NCBI GenBank assembly: GCA_009602725.1
Contig: WELB01000003.1
Span: forward strand, 1,124,034 to 1,144,699
Reading direction: 5' to 3'
Length of the DNA: 20,666 bases
Origin: Spirogloea muscicola
Lineage: Eukaryota > Streptophyta > Zygnematophyceae > Spirogloeales > Spirogloeaceae
Shown piece by piece: positions 1 to 7,498 of the stretch (positions are counted from its first letter, which is position 1; each line of letters opens with the position of its first letter). Both the position numbers and the translations under genes were made by a program. Under the pieces are notes generated by a model, which worked only from the letters and a program-made list of their open reading frames with translations, searched no databases and was not told where the DNA came from.

Positions 1-98
1 GCCACGGCCCGCCGCTGCGGCAGCGGCTGGCCCTCCTCCGACGCCGCCAGCTTCCGCAGCGCGGTGGCCACAGCCTCGCGCTCCAGGCTGCTGGCCAT
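1..98 (-). CDS. N-terminal exon of an unidentified gene, cut by the left edge
   Basis: On the minus strand an ATG at 98-96 opens a frame of 32 complete codons that runs off the left edge. It begins MASSLEREAVATALRKLAA and continues with SEEGQPLPQRRAVA. The start lies in a good context (GCCGCCATGG) directly behind a GCC-rich leader, the same arrangement seen at the RCI2 gene in this window, and there is no in-frame stop. The peptide is Ala/Glu/Arg-rich and looks like a short amphipathic helix. I do not recognise the family, and too little is visible to assign a function. Composition and leader resemble the first exons of the real genes here, which is the main reason to believe it. It could still be a chance open frame in GC-rich DNA. 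Confidence 0.45.
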   Translation of the reverse strand, partial: MASSLEREAVATALRKLAASEEGQPLPQRRAV

Positions 99-145
99 GG
101 CGGCGGCGGCAGCGGCGGCGGGCGGCGGCGGCGGCGGCTGACGGA
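99..145 (-). repeat. GCC/CCG trinucleotide-rich leader of the left-edge gene
   Basis: An imperfect run of GCC units (read on the minus strand) sits immediately upstream of the ATG at 98. No stop interrupts it in frame, but there is also no earlier ATG, so it is most simply 5' UTR. Confidence 0.55.
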
Positions 146-492
146 GCGCTGGCCTGCCCGCCGCCTCGTCTAGTGGTGCAGTTGGCAACTGGGAATAGGC
201 CAGAGGCAGCTTCTCAGGGGCTTCGATGGCCGCCCGCGGGATATAATCAAATGATTGGGTGGGGCGCTTTGCGGCCACATGGTATTGTGACCAGGCGCGT
301 GGGCGCTGGAAATGAGGCGCGGCGGTTCGGTGCGTCTTTCCGGGCCCAGGCCCGGGTCTTCGGCGCCACGGGGCGGCCGGAGGCGCGGCCAGCTCCAGTG
401 ACCTTCGTTCGCCCGTGCGGGCGCCTCGTTGCCGTCTACTTCTCGCCGCCGCTTCGCTGCCAGTCGAGGGCGATGGCTGTCATTGTGGCCAG

Positions 493-520
493 AACTCAGT
501 CTCGTTTAAGAGACTGAGTT
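493..520. repeat. Perfect 11-bp stem-loop
   Basis: AACTCAGTCTC at 493-503 and its exact reverse complement GAGACTGAGTT at 510-520 are separated by the 6-base loop GTTTAA. The 9-mer GTTTAAGAG also occurs twice directly, at 504-512 and 518-526. It could be a transcript hairpin or a relic of a small transposon end. No function can be assigned. Confidence 0.6.
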
Positions 521-997
521 TAAGAGGGCTGGAACCGGGGAGGGGGTCGTTTCGCCTTCTCAAAGGAGGACTCTTGCAGACGAGGGCGATGTCTGAAACT
601 GGCCAGCCCAGAAAATGGATGAACATAATTCAAGGGGGCCAGAAAAGCGCCAAGTGAAACGCTCTCTCTCATCTTTTGAAGTAAACAATGGCCAATATAC
701 CAAAGCGAGGAGAGGAGGAGCCGCGCCCGAGATGACGGCGGTGTAACACCACGACGGGGTCCCTTGAACAAGAGAGAAGTGGCACTCCCAATGGGGGCAA
801 GGGCTGCGAAAAGCCAGCCCAAAAAGAATTCACAAAGGTTCAGAGGGGCCTAAGAGCGGTGAGCAGCTACAAAGGGGCCTGAGGATGCAATAGTAAAACA
901 GGGGGAGGATGGATCACTCAATAAGTACGAGTGAGGCCCTTGAACAAGGCGTGTCTTACACGGCAGGCGCCTTGCAACTCCCCAGTAGGTGGCCAAG

Positions 998-1102
998 AGA
1001 AAGCGCGGCCAATTGGACTGGTGGCTGGGCCAAGAGCTCCTCAAGAAATTGCTCTGCAATAGAGAATGGTTGGGAAAGGACAGCCCAAAAAGAATGGACA
1101 AG
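998..1102 (-). repeat. Dispersed repeat copy (reverse orientation, interrupted)
   Basis: Read on the minus strand this matches the modules at 2739-2818 and 7418-7498: a TTGTCCATTCTTTTTGGGCT block followed by a CAGCCACCAG...GGCCGCGCTT block. Here the two halves are split by about 43 extra bases (roughly 1030-1073). Partial relatives of the first block lie at 601-621, 813-830, 6771-6794, 7111-7140 and 7798-7820. Confidence 0.6.
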
Positions 1103-1126
1103 ACCTCAACGACGTCTCACTTACTA

Positions 1127-1236
1127 GGAGATCCTGTTAGAAGAGCCCTGTCAATCCTGGCGCCTCCCCAGTAGGTGGCCAAGAGCTCCTCAAGGACTAA
1201 GAGATCCTGTTAGAAGTGCCCTGTCAATCCTGAGGC
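1127..1236 (+). repeat. Tandem direct repeat of a ~33-bp unit
   Basis: A unit beginning GAGATCCTGTTAGAAG and ending GCCCTGTCAATCCTG occurs at about 1127-1159 and again at about 1200-1232, with one A/T difference. Between them lies a second repeat, CCAGTAGGTGGCCAAGAG, also present at about 980-998. The pattern suggests local duplication within one degenerate element. Confidence 0.6.
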
Positions 1237-1485
1237 CAGCTATGCTGGGAAGGTGGCCGAGCAGAGAAAAGAAGGAAGAAGGCGCGCGGTGCGCATGAAA
1301 TTGAAAGGGAGATAAAAGAAAGATAAGCACAAGTCGGCGAAATTTTCAACCTGCTGGCCACGAACGTGTTGCAGGGGTCGGTGAACCTCGTCACTTGTGC
1401 CGCTGGCCTCTCAAGCGGACCAGCAGCGATGCGAGCAGGGTGCAGCACTTTCTGGAAGCTCCGTGCCACTTTGTCTTGTGCCGTA
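1195..1485. repeat. Diverged repeat copy R1 (relative of 2190-2480)
   Basis: This shares an ordered series of blocks with 2190-2480: a GCCCTG...CAGCTATGCTG block, a TTGCTGCTGGCC-like block, and a ...GCGAGCAGGGTGCAGCA block. The similarity is strong enough that minus-strand conceptual translations look alike (LHPAR..G.L.RPAA.VTR.TD). There are stops and no start, so I read this as shared repeat DNA, not a protein family. R1 contains an extra segment around 1263-1325 carrying the GCGCGCGGTGCGCAT motif. Confidence 0.5.
1280..1315 (+). repeat. Dispersed GAAGGCGCGCGGTGCGCATGA motif, copy 1
   Basis: GAAGGCGCGCGGTGCGCATG, preceded by GAAGAA-type purines and followed by A..TGAAAGG, recurs inside transporter intron 2 (19713-19752) and inverted at about 2577-2612 with one C/T change. 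A degenerate relative lies at about 6571-6607. The core is GC-rich and partly palindromic. It is probably a terminus or conserved core of a small interspersed element. Confidence 0.6.
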
Positions 1486-2189
1486 CATTAAAACGCGTCT
1501 GCCGATGTTGATCCAGCGGCCCCGACTCCTTGCCTTGCACCTGCCGTGCTGGTCATGCGCTTGCAATAGCCTGGAGCTCACACAGCGGCGTTCCTCTGCC
1601 TCCCACTTAGCCGACTCCCAGTTGCTGACTCGGCGGTACTGAGTGGCCTTTGACCTGTCCAATCTGCAGAAGGAGCTATTTCACTTACCTGTGCTTGGCA
1701 TGGGTCATTTAGAGTGTGTGTATGCCTTGGCTGGTGCGCTTTGGCTACTGCCTTTCGACAAGGTGACATTTTCTGGCTGCAAGCTGCTCCGACTTGCGGC
1801 TGCTGATTAGAGGTTTTGAGCACAAATAAGTATTCCTAGTTGGGAGCCGTGTACTTGTGGCACTTCTTAGCGTCTACGGACATTGTCTAATCTTCTGAGC
1901 AGGTCCTTCACAGTTTTCGCCCCTTCTTAGGGGGAAAAATCCATTAGAATGGCCTCAGTGAGAAGGAAGCCTTGACTACTGGCGCAGACATGCTCAGCTG
2001 TTTCAATAGCAGCCAGCGCAAGGGCTCTCACAACCTCCTCCGTGATGAATGTACATGGCATCGTGCGTGAGGTGGACTTCAAGTGGCTCTGGAGAGCACC
2101 AGGTGATACCCGATAGCCCGACAATTTCGAAGTGGGCCAGAGGCGTGTTGGTCTGGTGGGCGTCTCCCTGGGAGGTGGCAAGAGCTCCT

Positions 2190-2480
2190 CCCGGATGTCG
2201 TACTTACTGAAGGCTTCTGAATGAAGGGCCCTGGCACTACTGTGGGCAGCTATGCTGCGCAGACGCGATCTTGAAGTACAATGACCACCTTGCTGGCAAG
2301 TCCTCTACCTGCTCTCCATGGATTGTCACTTGGTCAGTCATCCTTGTTACTTTTGCTGCTGGCCTTACAAGCAAACCAGTGGCGCCACGAGCAGGGTGCA
2401 GCAATACACGGGGGCTCATTGCCATTGTCGTGCTACCAATGCGTCCCTCCATCTTTGTGCTCACCCGTGGGTACTAATGT
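2190..2480. repeat. Diverged repeat copy R2 (relative of 1195-1485)
   Basis: This is the second copy of the R1 repeat, in the same orientation. It lacks the ~60-bp segment that R1 carries around 1263-1325. No intact frame is shared by both copies. Confidence 0.5.
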
Positions 2481-2738
2481 CACCTTAGGCACCTTAGTTC
2501 AGTTCTCCGTATTATGTAGCCTTGTTTACTTTGCACTAGACTCTGCTTGAACAATGTATGGACTTGAATTGGCCTTCCTTTCACTTCATGCGCCCCGCGC
2601 GCCTTCTCTCTTTCTCCAGCGGTCCTAATTGTTTACCTTGCACCACCCATGACGGGTGGCCCCCTTGCAACAGCCTCTGGCGTGCGCAGCAGGGGTCCTC
2701 TCCCTTCCCTCTCCCCTCGCTGCTGTCTTAGTACATCG

Positions 2739-2818
2739 CACCCAGGATTCTTCTGTCCTTGTCCATTCCTTTTGGGCTGGCCTCTCCCAGCCACCAGCAA
2801 TCTAGCCGCGCTTGCTCT
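2739..2818 (+). repeat. Dispersed ~80-bp repeat module, copy D
   Basis: Running from CACCCAGGATTCTTCT through TTTTGGGCTGGCCTCTCCCAG to CGCGCTTGCTCT, this is nearly identical to 7418-7498, which lies on the other side of the copia element. The few differences are single bases and 1-bp indels. A reverse-orientation, interrupted copy lies at 998-1102. Confidence 0.75.
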
Positions 2819-2854
2819 CTAACTTTCCTATTGCTGACTCAGGGGTACTGACAG

Positions 2855-3277
2855 TGTTGAATACAGTATTACGGTGAATCAGCAGGTTGGGGTGAGTGAC
2901 CACCCCGCCCGTTCCATTGGGCCGTGAGAGTCTCCCCTGGATAATGGAGGCCTCGGGCACCCACGGGCTCACTCTCCACATCTGAGGCCACGCGGTGCGC
3001 CCGTGCGCCCTAGCCATGGCTGCCATCCACCTTGGGTGAGGGCGGAGTCTGCGCTGTCTGTCTGACTGACTGTCTGAGATCTGAATCTGTCTGCCGCCAT
3101 GAGCGCATCTGCATCTGTGCCGCCGCGACGAGGACGGTCTGCTGGGACCTTGGACAAGGGCAAACGTCCGATGGACGATTCCGACTGGAGGAAGGCAAAA
3201 CCTGAGAATGCTGACTACAACAGACAGGAACAGGTACAGGAGCATGTACAGGAGCGTACAGCCCAGGACAACTTTCA
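2855..3277 (+). repeat. 5' LTR of the copia element
   Basis: The repeat begins TGTTGAATAC and ends ACTTTCA, giving the usual TG...CA ends. Homology with the 3' copy stops exactly at the CA, and a primer-binding-site-like sequence follows at 3278. The LTR contains an ATG at 3099 whose frame continues across the LTR end into gag. It lacks the left arm of the palindrome present in the 3' LTR. Confidence 0.85.
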
Positions 3278-3292
3278 GGTCATGGGCCCACC
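3278..3292 (+). other. Half-tRNA-iMet primer-binding site (copia type)
   Basis: Directly after the 5' LTR lies GGTCATGGGCCCACC. Drosophila copia primes with a 5' half of initiator tRNA-Met, and its site (GGTTATGGGCCCA...) pairs with the anticodon stem-loop instead of the tRNA 3' end. This site is the same apart from one T-to-C change, and ...CCCACC matches the plant-type initiator anticodon stem. The common plant retroelement site TGGTATCAGAGC is absent. The position at the LTR boundary supports the call. Confidence 0.75.
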
Positions 3293-3854
3293 GGGCGGCT
3301 CGCTTCCTGTGCTCACTCCCAAACTATCTCGTGAGACGGACTGGCTAGTCTGGTTCAAGATGACAAAGTTGCTCCAGTTTCAGAGTGTTTGGACTGCTGT
3401 AGAGCCCACAGCAGATCGAGGGCTATGTCGGCCCTTCTCTCGAGAGAACATTACTGCCTCAGCAATTCTTGTGGCGAATTTATCTAAAGAAGAGTTGATT
3501 GAAGTTGTTAACAAATCTCTGGCAAGCGGGATCTGAGATCATCTGAAGAATTTTGAAAGCAGAGGCACTGACAGGGCTTACCACCTCAGCATGCGGTTGC
3601 GCGAACACAGAAAGGAGGAGGATGAGCCAACCAAGCATTTGTGAGCAGAGTACAATCATTGGCTCTTGAGCTGCAGGACATTGGAGAGGAGGTTCCAGCC
3701 CAACACCAGGTTCTCTCTATCTGATGGGACTTCCACAGGAGTATGATGCTCTCCGAGACTCTTTTCAAATCGTCAACAAGGAGGACCTGACTGTTGAACA
3801 TGTGCTGGCTCGTCTTGTTCATAAGGAGCGAGCATTGGAGGAGCAACATCGAAA

Positions 3855-3932
3855 TCTGACAGGGTTTCTGACAGGATATTGGATAGGACCTCTGACAGGT
3901 TCTCTGATAGGATCTCTGACAGGTACACAGGC
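3855..3932 (+). repeat. In-frame tandem repeat within gag
   Basis: Imperfect units of about 12-15 bases around TCTGACAGG / TCTGATAGG recur about five times. They encode a Leu-Thr-Gly / Leu-Ile-Gly array (LTGFLTGYWIGPLTG then SLIGSLTGTQ) in the linker before the zinc knuckle. They look like slippage products in a spacer. Confidence 0.65.
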
Positions 3933-4222
3933 AGCGCCGCTGGCCAGACGCCAGTCTGAACAAGATCTCCGCCGACATTTGCATCGCACAAGGTCTCACC
4001 AGCAGACTGCTGCCCGCAATTCTCGGAGAGAGACTGGTGGTAGTAGTCGTCTGAATGAAGATCAGTTCTCAGGATGGAACAGGACTCCTATGTACCCTAG
4101 GACCTACTTCTACTGCCGTGAACCTGGTCATGTGATCAACGACTGTCCCAAGAAGAAGGCTCTGGGGTTTTGGTGGCACTTGTAGAAGAGGCGGAAAGAG
4201 CTGTGCTGAAGGAGAGGCAAGT

Positions 4223-4489
4223 TTGTCAAGACAATCTGATAGGCCGAGTTGTGATAGCTGGCTGATCAATAGTGGAGCACCCCATCATCTTACTTGCAGA
4301 CGGGATCGGCTGCGTAATTGTCAATCTGTTCTGGACTTCAAGATTAATCTGGGTGATGGCAGTGTGCAGCCTGCTGTGGGAAAAGGAGAAGTGCAGCTGC
4401 AAGTGCCTACCTTCCATGGCACTGAGACACAACATCTGAAGAATGTGTATCGTGCTCCTGGTTTGGTGTCCAAGCTCGTGATTTCTTGA
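4223..4489 (+). pseudogene. Copia aspartic protease remnant with Asp-to-Asn change
   Basis: The protease normally cleaves the Gag-Pol polyprotein and carries a D-S/T-G-A catalytic motif. The frame here contains WLINSGAPHHLT where family members have WLIDSGAS.HMT, so the catalytic Asp is Asn. It continues with LGDGSVQPAVGKGEVQL and HLKNVYRAPGL, the protease C-terminal half leading to the GAG-pre-integrase domain. It stops where an inverted duplicate of the same region begins. The protease would be inactive. Confidence 0.8.
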
Positions 4490-4686
4490 GGGTACAGATA
4501 TTTCGATTTAAAACAACTTGATAGCCCTGATCTAAGAGCTGAGATACAGACATGAGATTGGACGCCAAACCAGGAGCATGATATACATTCTTCAGATGTT
4601 GTGTCTCAGTTGCCATGGAAGGTAGGCACTTGCAGCTGCACTTCTCCTTTTCCCACAGCAGGCTGCACACTGTCATCACCCAGATA
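4349..4686. repeat. Inverted duplication of the protease/pre-integrase segment
   Basis: The left arm (about 4349-4482, plus) and right arm (about 4552-4686, minus) are the same protease-end sequence in opposite orientation, with fewer than ten mismatches or indels seen over about 130 bases. The minus-oriented copy extends further, to about 4495, and encodes LMSVSQLLDQGYQVV, the conserved pre-integrase segment that the plus copy lacks. The spacer is about 70 bp. The event displaced the integrase zinc-binding and catalytic core. Confidence 0.8.
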
Positions 4687-4733
4687 ATTCTTGGGGCTGA
4701 AGCAGTCGCAACGACCGTTATCTGAAGAATAGA

Positions 4734-5820
4734 ATGCCTACTAGTGCAGTAAGAGACATGACGCCACAGGAGTCCTGGACTGGAAAGAGACCTACAGTTG
4801 CCCACCTTAGGGTATTTGGTTGTTCTGCATGGATGCATGTTCCTACTGAGATGAGACACAAGCTGCGCCCAAAGGCTCGTCAGTGTGTCATGGTAGGATA
4901 TTGTGAACACGTGAAAGCGTGGAGATTTCTTGAATTTGAGAACAGGAGGATGGTGTTCAGCAGAGATGTAGTGTTTGATGCACAGAGAACTCCAGGCTAC
5001 TCTGCTTTTCCGTTAAGGTCATCTGAGACAGTGGGAGAAGTGCAGTGGTGGCCTGTATCTCAAGAGCCTGACATTGTGGCTGATGTGGAGGCAGGGACTG
5101 AATGTGGCCATGGAGTGGGAGCAAGGACAGTAGGTGAAGGTCTGGAGGAGACTGCTGCTACGTTGGGAGTATCTAGGACAGATCTTCGTGCTTTTGCTGC
5201 TGTAGTAATACATGAGCCTCCCACTTTGCAAGAAGCCATGAGTAGCCATGAAAAACAGACTTTGAGCAAGGATCAGGGACCCAAGAAATATCAAGACAGA
5301 CAACAGATGGCACAGGCGCCTTATAGGGAGGCAGTGGGACGTTCAATGTACATAGCTGTGGCAGCACGTCCAGATATAGCAGCAGCAGTGGGAGTGGTTG
5401 CTCAGTTTGTGCAAGATCCTCATTGTGAACATAGGCAAGCTGTGAAAAGGATCATGCGATATTTGCAGGGAACCAAGAATCTGTGTCTGACGTTCAAACA
5501 TATAGGAGGTAAATCTGATGAGTTGGTAGGATTTTGTGATGCCGACTGGGCAGGAAGTCTGGATGACAGAAGGTGACAGGTTATACCTTCGAGCTGGGAG
5601 CAGGAGCAGTCAGTTAGAGTAGTAGGAAACAGCAGACTGTGGCGACTTCAACTGTGGAAGCGGAGTACATGGCAACGACTGCAGCAGCAAAAGGAGCAAC
5701 CTGGCTGAGGAGACTACCACAAGAATGTGGATTTCTTCTTCATCAAGTGCAGCCACTTTGTTCAGTGAGTCAAGTACAGCATGTAGTACAGCAGATACAA
5801 CTGCAGATATGCTGACAAAG
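4734..5820 (+). pseudogene. Copia pol remnant: C-terminal integrase fused to RNase H, RT core deleted
   Basis: Frame 4734-5576 starts in the integrase C-terminal part with the hallmark LRVFGCSAWMHVP, LRPKARQCVMVGY and FSRDVVFD. A linker ends with EPPTLQEAMSSHEKQ, the point where the RT domain normally begins. About 15 codons later the sequence is already in the region before RNase H: YREAVGRSMYIAVAARPDIA, AVKRIMRYLQGTKN, LVGFCDADWAGSLDDRR. Almost all of RT, including the YVDD active site, is therefore deleted, yet the frame is kept across the junction. RNase H continues in another frame after a stop at 5574 (RKQQTVATSTVEAEYMA, then ADMLTKGLPKPK near 5805-5840). The integrase HHCC and DDE residues are absent. 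Confidence 0.85.
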
Positions 5821-5886
5821 GGCTTGCCTAAGCCCAAGTAGATGTAGAGGTTCGCTAGGTCTGGCCGATTCACATAATTAGTGGAG

Positions 5887-6333
5887 TGTTGAATATAGTA
5901 TTATGGTGAATGAGCAGGTCGGGGTAGGTGACCACCCCGCCCGTCTCATTGGGCCGTGCGAGTCTCCCCTGGATAAGGGAGAGGCCTCCGGGACCCATCG
6001 GCCTCAGATGTGGAGAGTGAGGGCTCACTCTCCACATCTGAGGCCACGCGGTGCTCCCGTGCGCCCTAGCCATGGCTGCCACCCACCTTGGGTGAGGGCG
6101 GAGCCTGTGCTGTCGATCTGACTGACTGTCTGAGATCGGAATCTGTCTGCCGCCATGAGCGCATCTGCATCTGTGCCGCCGCGACGAGGGCGGTCTGCTG
6201 GGCCCGTGGACAAGGGCAAACGTCCCATGGAAGACTCCGACTGGAGGAACCCAGAATCTGAGATACGCTGACTACAACGACAGAAACAGGTACAGGAGCA
6301 GGTACAGGAGCGTACAGTCCAGGACAACTTTCA
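5887..6333 (+). repeat. 3' LTR of the copia element
   Basis: This matches 2855-3277 from TGTTGAATA to ACTTTCA, including the gag-like ATG at 6155 (here frameshifted and stopped early). It is 24 bp longer, mostly because of the extra palindrome arm at 6000-6021. No clear polypurine tract precedes it (only AGTGGAG). Confidence 0.85.
6000..6045. repeat. Perfect 22-bp inverted repeat in the 3' LTR
   Basis: The arms 6000-6021 and 6024-6045 are exact reverse complements separated by only GG, a strong hairpin/cruciform centred on AGTGAG-GG-CTCACT. The 5' LTR has only the right arm (at about 2968-2988), so the palindrome arose in one LTR or was lost from the other. Confidence 0.9.
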
Positions 6334-6665
6334 TTGAGAGCCCTGTTCTTTGCCCAGCCTGCAGCTTCACAGCGTGTAGATACAAATCTGATCCGCATGC
6401 ACCGGCTGACTTTCACAGCCGCTTCCTTAGGGGAGTCAGAGACCAGAGACGGGCAGGAACTGAACCGAATGCGGCTGCTGTATAAAGAAGAGAAAGAGTG
6501 ACGCGGCTGCAATATCAAAAGAGCGGCTGTAAAAGCCAGCCAGGTGCATCCAGAGGGTGTTCATAACTATATAGCGAAGAAAGGCGTGCAAAGCGCATGA
6601 ATGCGAGGCCAAATTCGAGCCTAAATGACGTCCTGGTAACGGGCAATATGCTGGCTAAGGGGTTC

Positions 6666-6960
6666 TTTGGTACCCACGAGTGAGCACATACATCTCCGAC
6701 AAGCTAAGCTGAGGAGCCAGAGCTCTGGAGAGAAAGAGCTTTTCCAAAACGACGGCATTGGTTGCGAGAGGCCTGCCCAAAAGAATGGACAAGGTTTGAA
6801 AAGGCCGGATGGCGCAAAAAGCAGGATTCGAGTCTCCGAGACGTCAGTAAGTGGGCTCTCAACAACCTCTACTTAATAAGTGCCAGAGCACCACCACGCA
6901 AGCGTTACCCTGGCCTAGTGCGCCCCCAGCACGCTAGTGTATTGCGAGTGCCTGGAAGCG
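6666..6960. repeat. Diverged repeat copy, interrupted by an insertion (relative of 8024-8140)
   Basis: GTACCCACGAGTGAGCACAT...GAGGAGCC at 6669-6718 and ACCACCACG...CCAGCACGCTAGTG...GCGAG at about 6889-6950 match one continuous stretch at about 8024-8140. The intervening 6724-6881 is absent from the second copy. Confidence 0.7.
6724..6881 (-). mobile_element. Putative SINE-like insertion with 8-bp target duplication
   Basis: The 158-bp segment is bracketed by GCCAGAGC at 6716-6723 and again at 6882-6889, inside a repeat whose other copy (8024-8140) is uninterrupted. That is direct evidence for insertion with target-site duplication. On the minus strand the element contains GAGACTCGAATCC, close to the pol III B-box consensus GGTTCGANTCC, about 35 bases after a weak A-box-like TAAGTAGAGG. 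The TTGTCCATTCTTTTGGGC dispersed block follows. Size, duplication and B box suggest a tRNA-derived SINE. A MITE is possible, but I see no terminal inverted repeats. Confidence 0.55.
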
Positions 6961-7163
6961 CTGCAGGCCCAGTGACAGCCGCATTCTGTAGCAAGCACCT
7001 ACTGCTTGCGGGACGCTGGAATGGCCTGAGCTACCCGCCAGACAGACTACGACGGCAGGCATCGACAAGCTGTGCCAGGCCGTGGAGGAGGCTCTTCGGC
7101 TCTTTGGACCTTGTCCATTCTGTTTGAGCTGGCCTTTCCAGCAACCTTCTTAAATTGGGCTAG

Positions 7164-7164
<1 letters not shown>

Positions 7165-7249
<85 letters not shown>

Positions 7250-7250
7250 N

Positions 7251-7348
<98 letters not shown>

Positions 7349-7363
7349 CCTCTCTCTCTCTCT
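7165..7363. repeat. (CT)n microsatellite, about 200 bp, with an N
   Basis: This is an almost uninterrupted CT dinucleotide run, with an unresolved base at 7250 followed by TGTCTC, and a C-run interruption near 7346-7351. Repeat number across the N is unlikely to be reliable. The Ser-Leu and Arg-Glu frames across it are not genes. Confidence 0.97.
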
Positions 7364-7417
7364 AAGCGCCCTGTCTGCCTAGCCTGTTGATCTGCTATAG
7401 TAGGATTCTTCTTTCCC

Positions 7418-7498
7418 CACCCAGGATTCTTCTTTCCTTGTCCATTTCTTTTGGGCTGGCCTCTCCCAGCCACCAGTCAATCTGGCCGCGCTTGCTCT
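7418..7498 (+). repeat. Dispersed ~80-bp repeat module, copy G
   Basis: This is near-identical to 2739-2818, from CACCCAGGATTCTTCT to CCGCGCTTGCTCT. A doublet of the AGGATTCTTCTTTCC block directly precedes it (7402-7417). Confidence 0.75.

Larger units (their letters stand above)
146..2854. other. Gene-free, repeat-patchwork region
   Basis: No convincing gene is seen on either strand. The open frames here are short, lack family resemblance and are interrupted by the repeats. The first few hundred bases are GC-rich and may hold the promoter of the left-edge gene. From about 600 onward the sequence is a mosaic of diverged short repeats that recur elsewhere in the window and are listed separately. 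This looks like an old graveyard of small non-autonomous elements into which the copia element at 2855 later inserted. Confidence 0.6.
3099..4185 (+). pseudogene. Broken copia gag (capsid and degenerate zinc knuckle)
   Basis: Gag packages retroelement RNA into virus-like particles. The first frame, 3099-3536 (145 codons), includes the capsid-type stretch LSRETDWLVWFKMTKLLQF and ends at an early stop. Gag similarity resumes after frameshifts around 3537-3720 with the typical SMRLREHRKEEDE and LALELQDIGEEV segments. It continues in 3724-4185 with MGLPQEYDALRDSF and then RTYFYCREPGHVINDC. That last motif is a CCHC knuckle in which the first Cys is Tyr. Two starts are possible: the ATG at 3099 inside the LTR, or the in-frame ATG at 3282 inside the primer-binding site. 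The second gives a more usual Gag N terminus. Confidence 0.85.
2855..6333 (+). mobile_element. Degenerate Ty1/copia LTR retrotransposon
   Basis: Two direct LTRs (2855-3277 and 5887-6333, both TGTTGAAT...TTTCA) flank remnants in canonical copia order: gag with a zinc knuckle, protease, C-terminal integrase, then RNase H. This order, with integrase before RT/RNase H, identifies Ty1/copia rather than Ty3/gypsy. At about 3.5 kb it is shorter than a typical ~5 kb element, because the integrase catalytic core and RT core are missing. Frameshifts and stops break gag and RNase H, and the protease Asp is Asn. The LTRs differ at roughly one base in ten over their first 100 bp, so the insertion is old. 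No matching target duplication flanks it: GACAG lies on the left and TTGAG on the right. It cannot be autonomous. Confidence 0.93.

Noticed and set aside
1224-2464. A possible protein family shared by the minus-strand frames at 1224-1469 and 2237-2464
   Set aside because: The similarity (LHPAR..G.L.RPAA.VTR) follows from DNA-level repeat homology. Lengths differ, and there is no gene structure or known family.
4407-4910. 167-codon minus-strand frame as a separate gene
   Set aside because: Its recognisable part (HLKNVYHAPGL, MSVSQLLDQGYQVV) is the inverted copia segment; the rest is antisense to the integrase remnant.
2850-6338. Target-site duplication around the copia element
   Set aside because: Left flank GACAG and right flank TTGAG do not match, so no duplication is claimed. 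Mutation or inter-element recombination could explain the absence.
6724-6881. A functional tRNA gene
   Set aside because: A B-box-like sequence is present, but no cloverleaf or acceptor stem can be formed; SINE-like is the better reading.
7072-7473. Ser-Leu and Arg-Glu repeat proteins
   Set aside because: Pure translation of the CT microsatellite, including an N.
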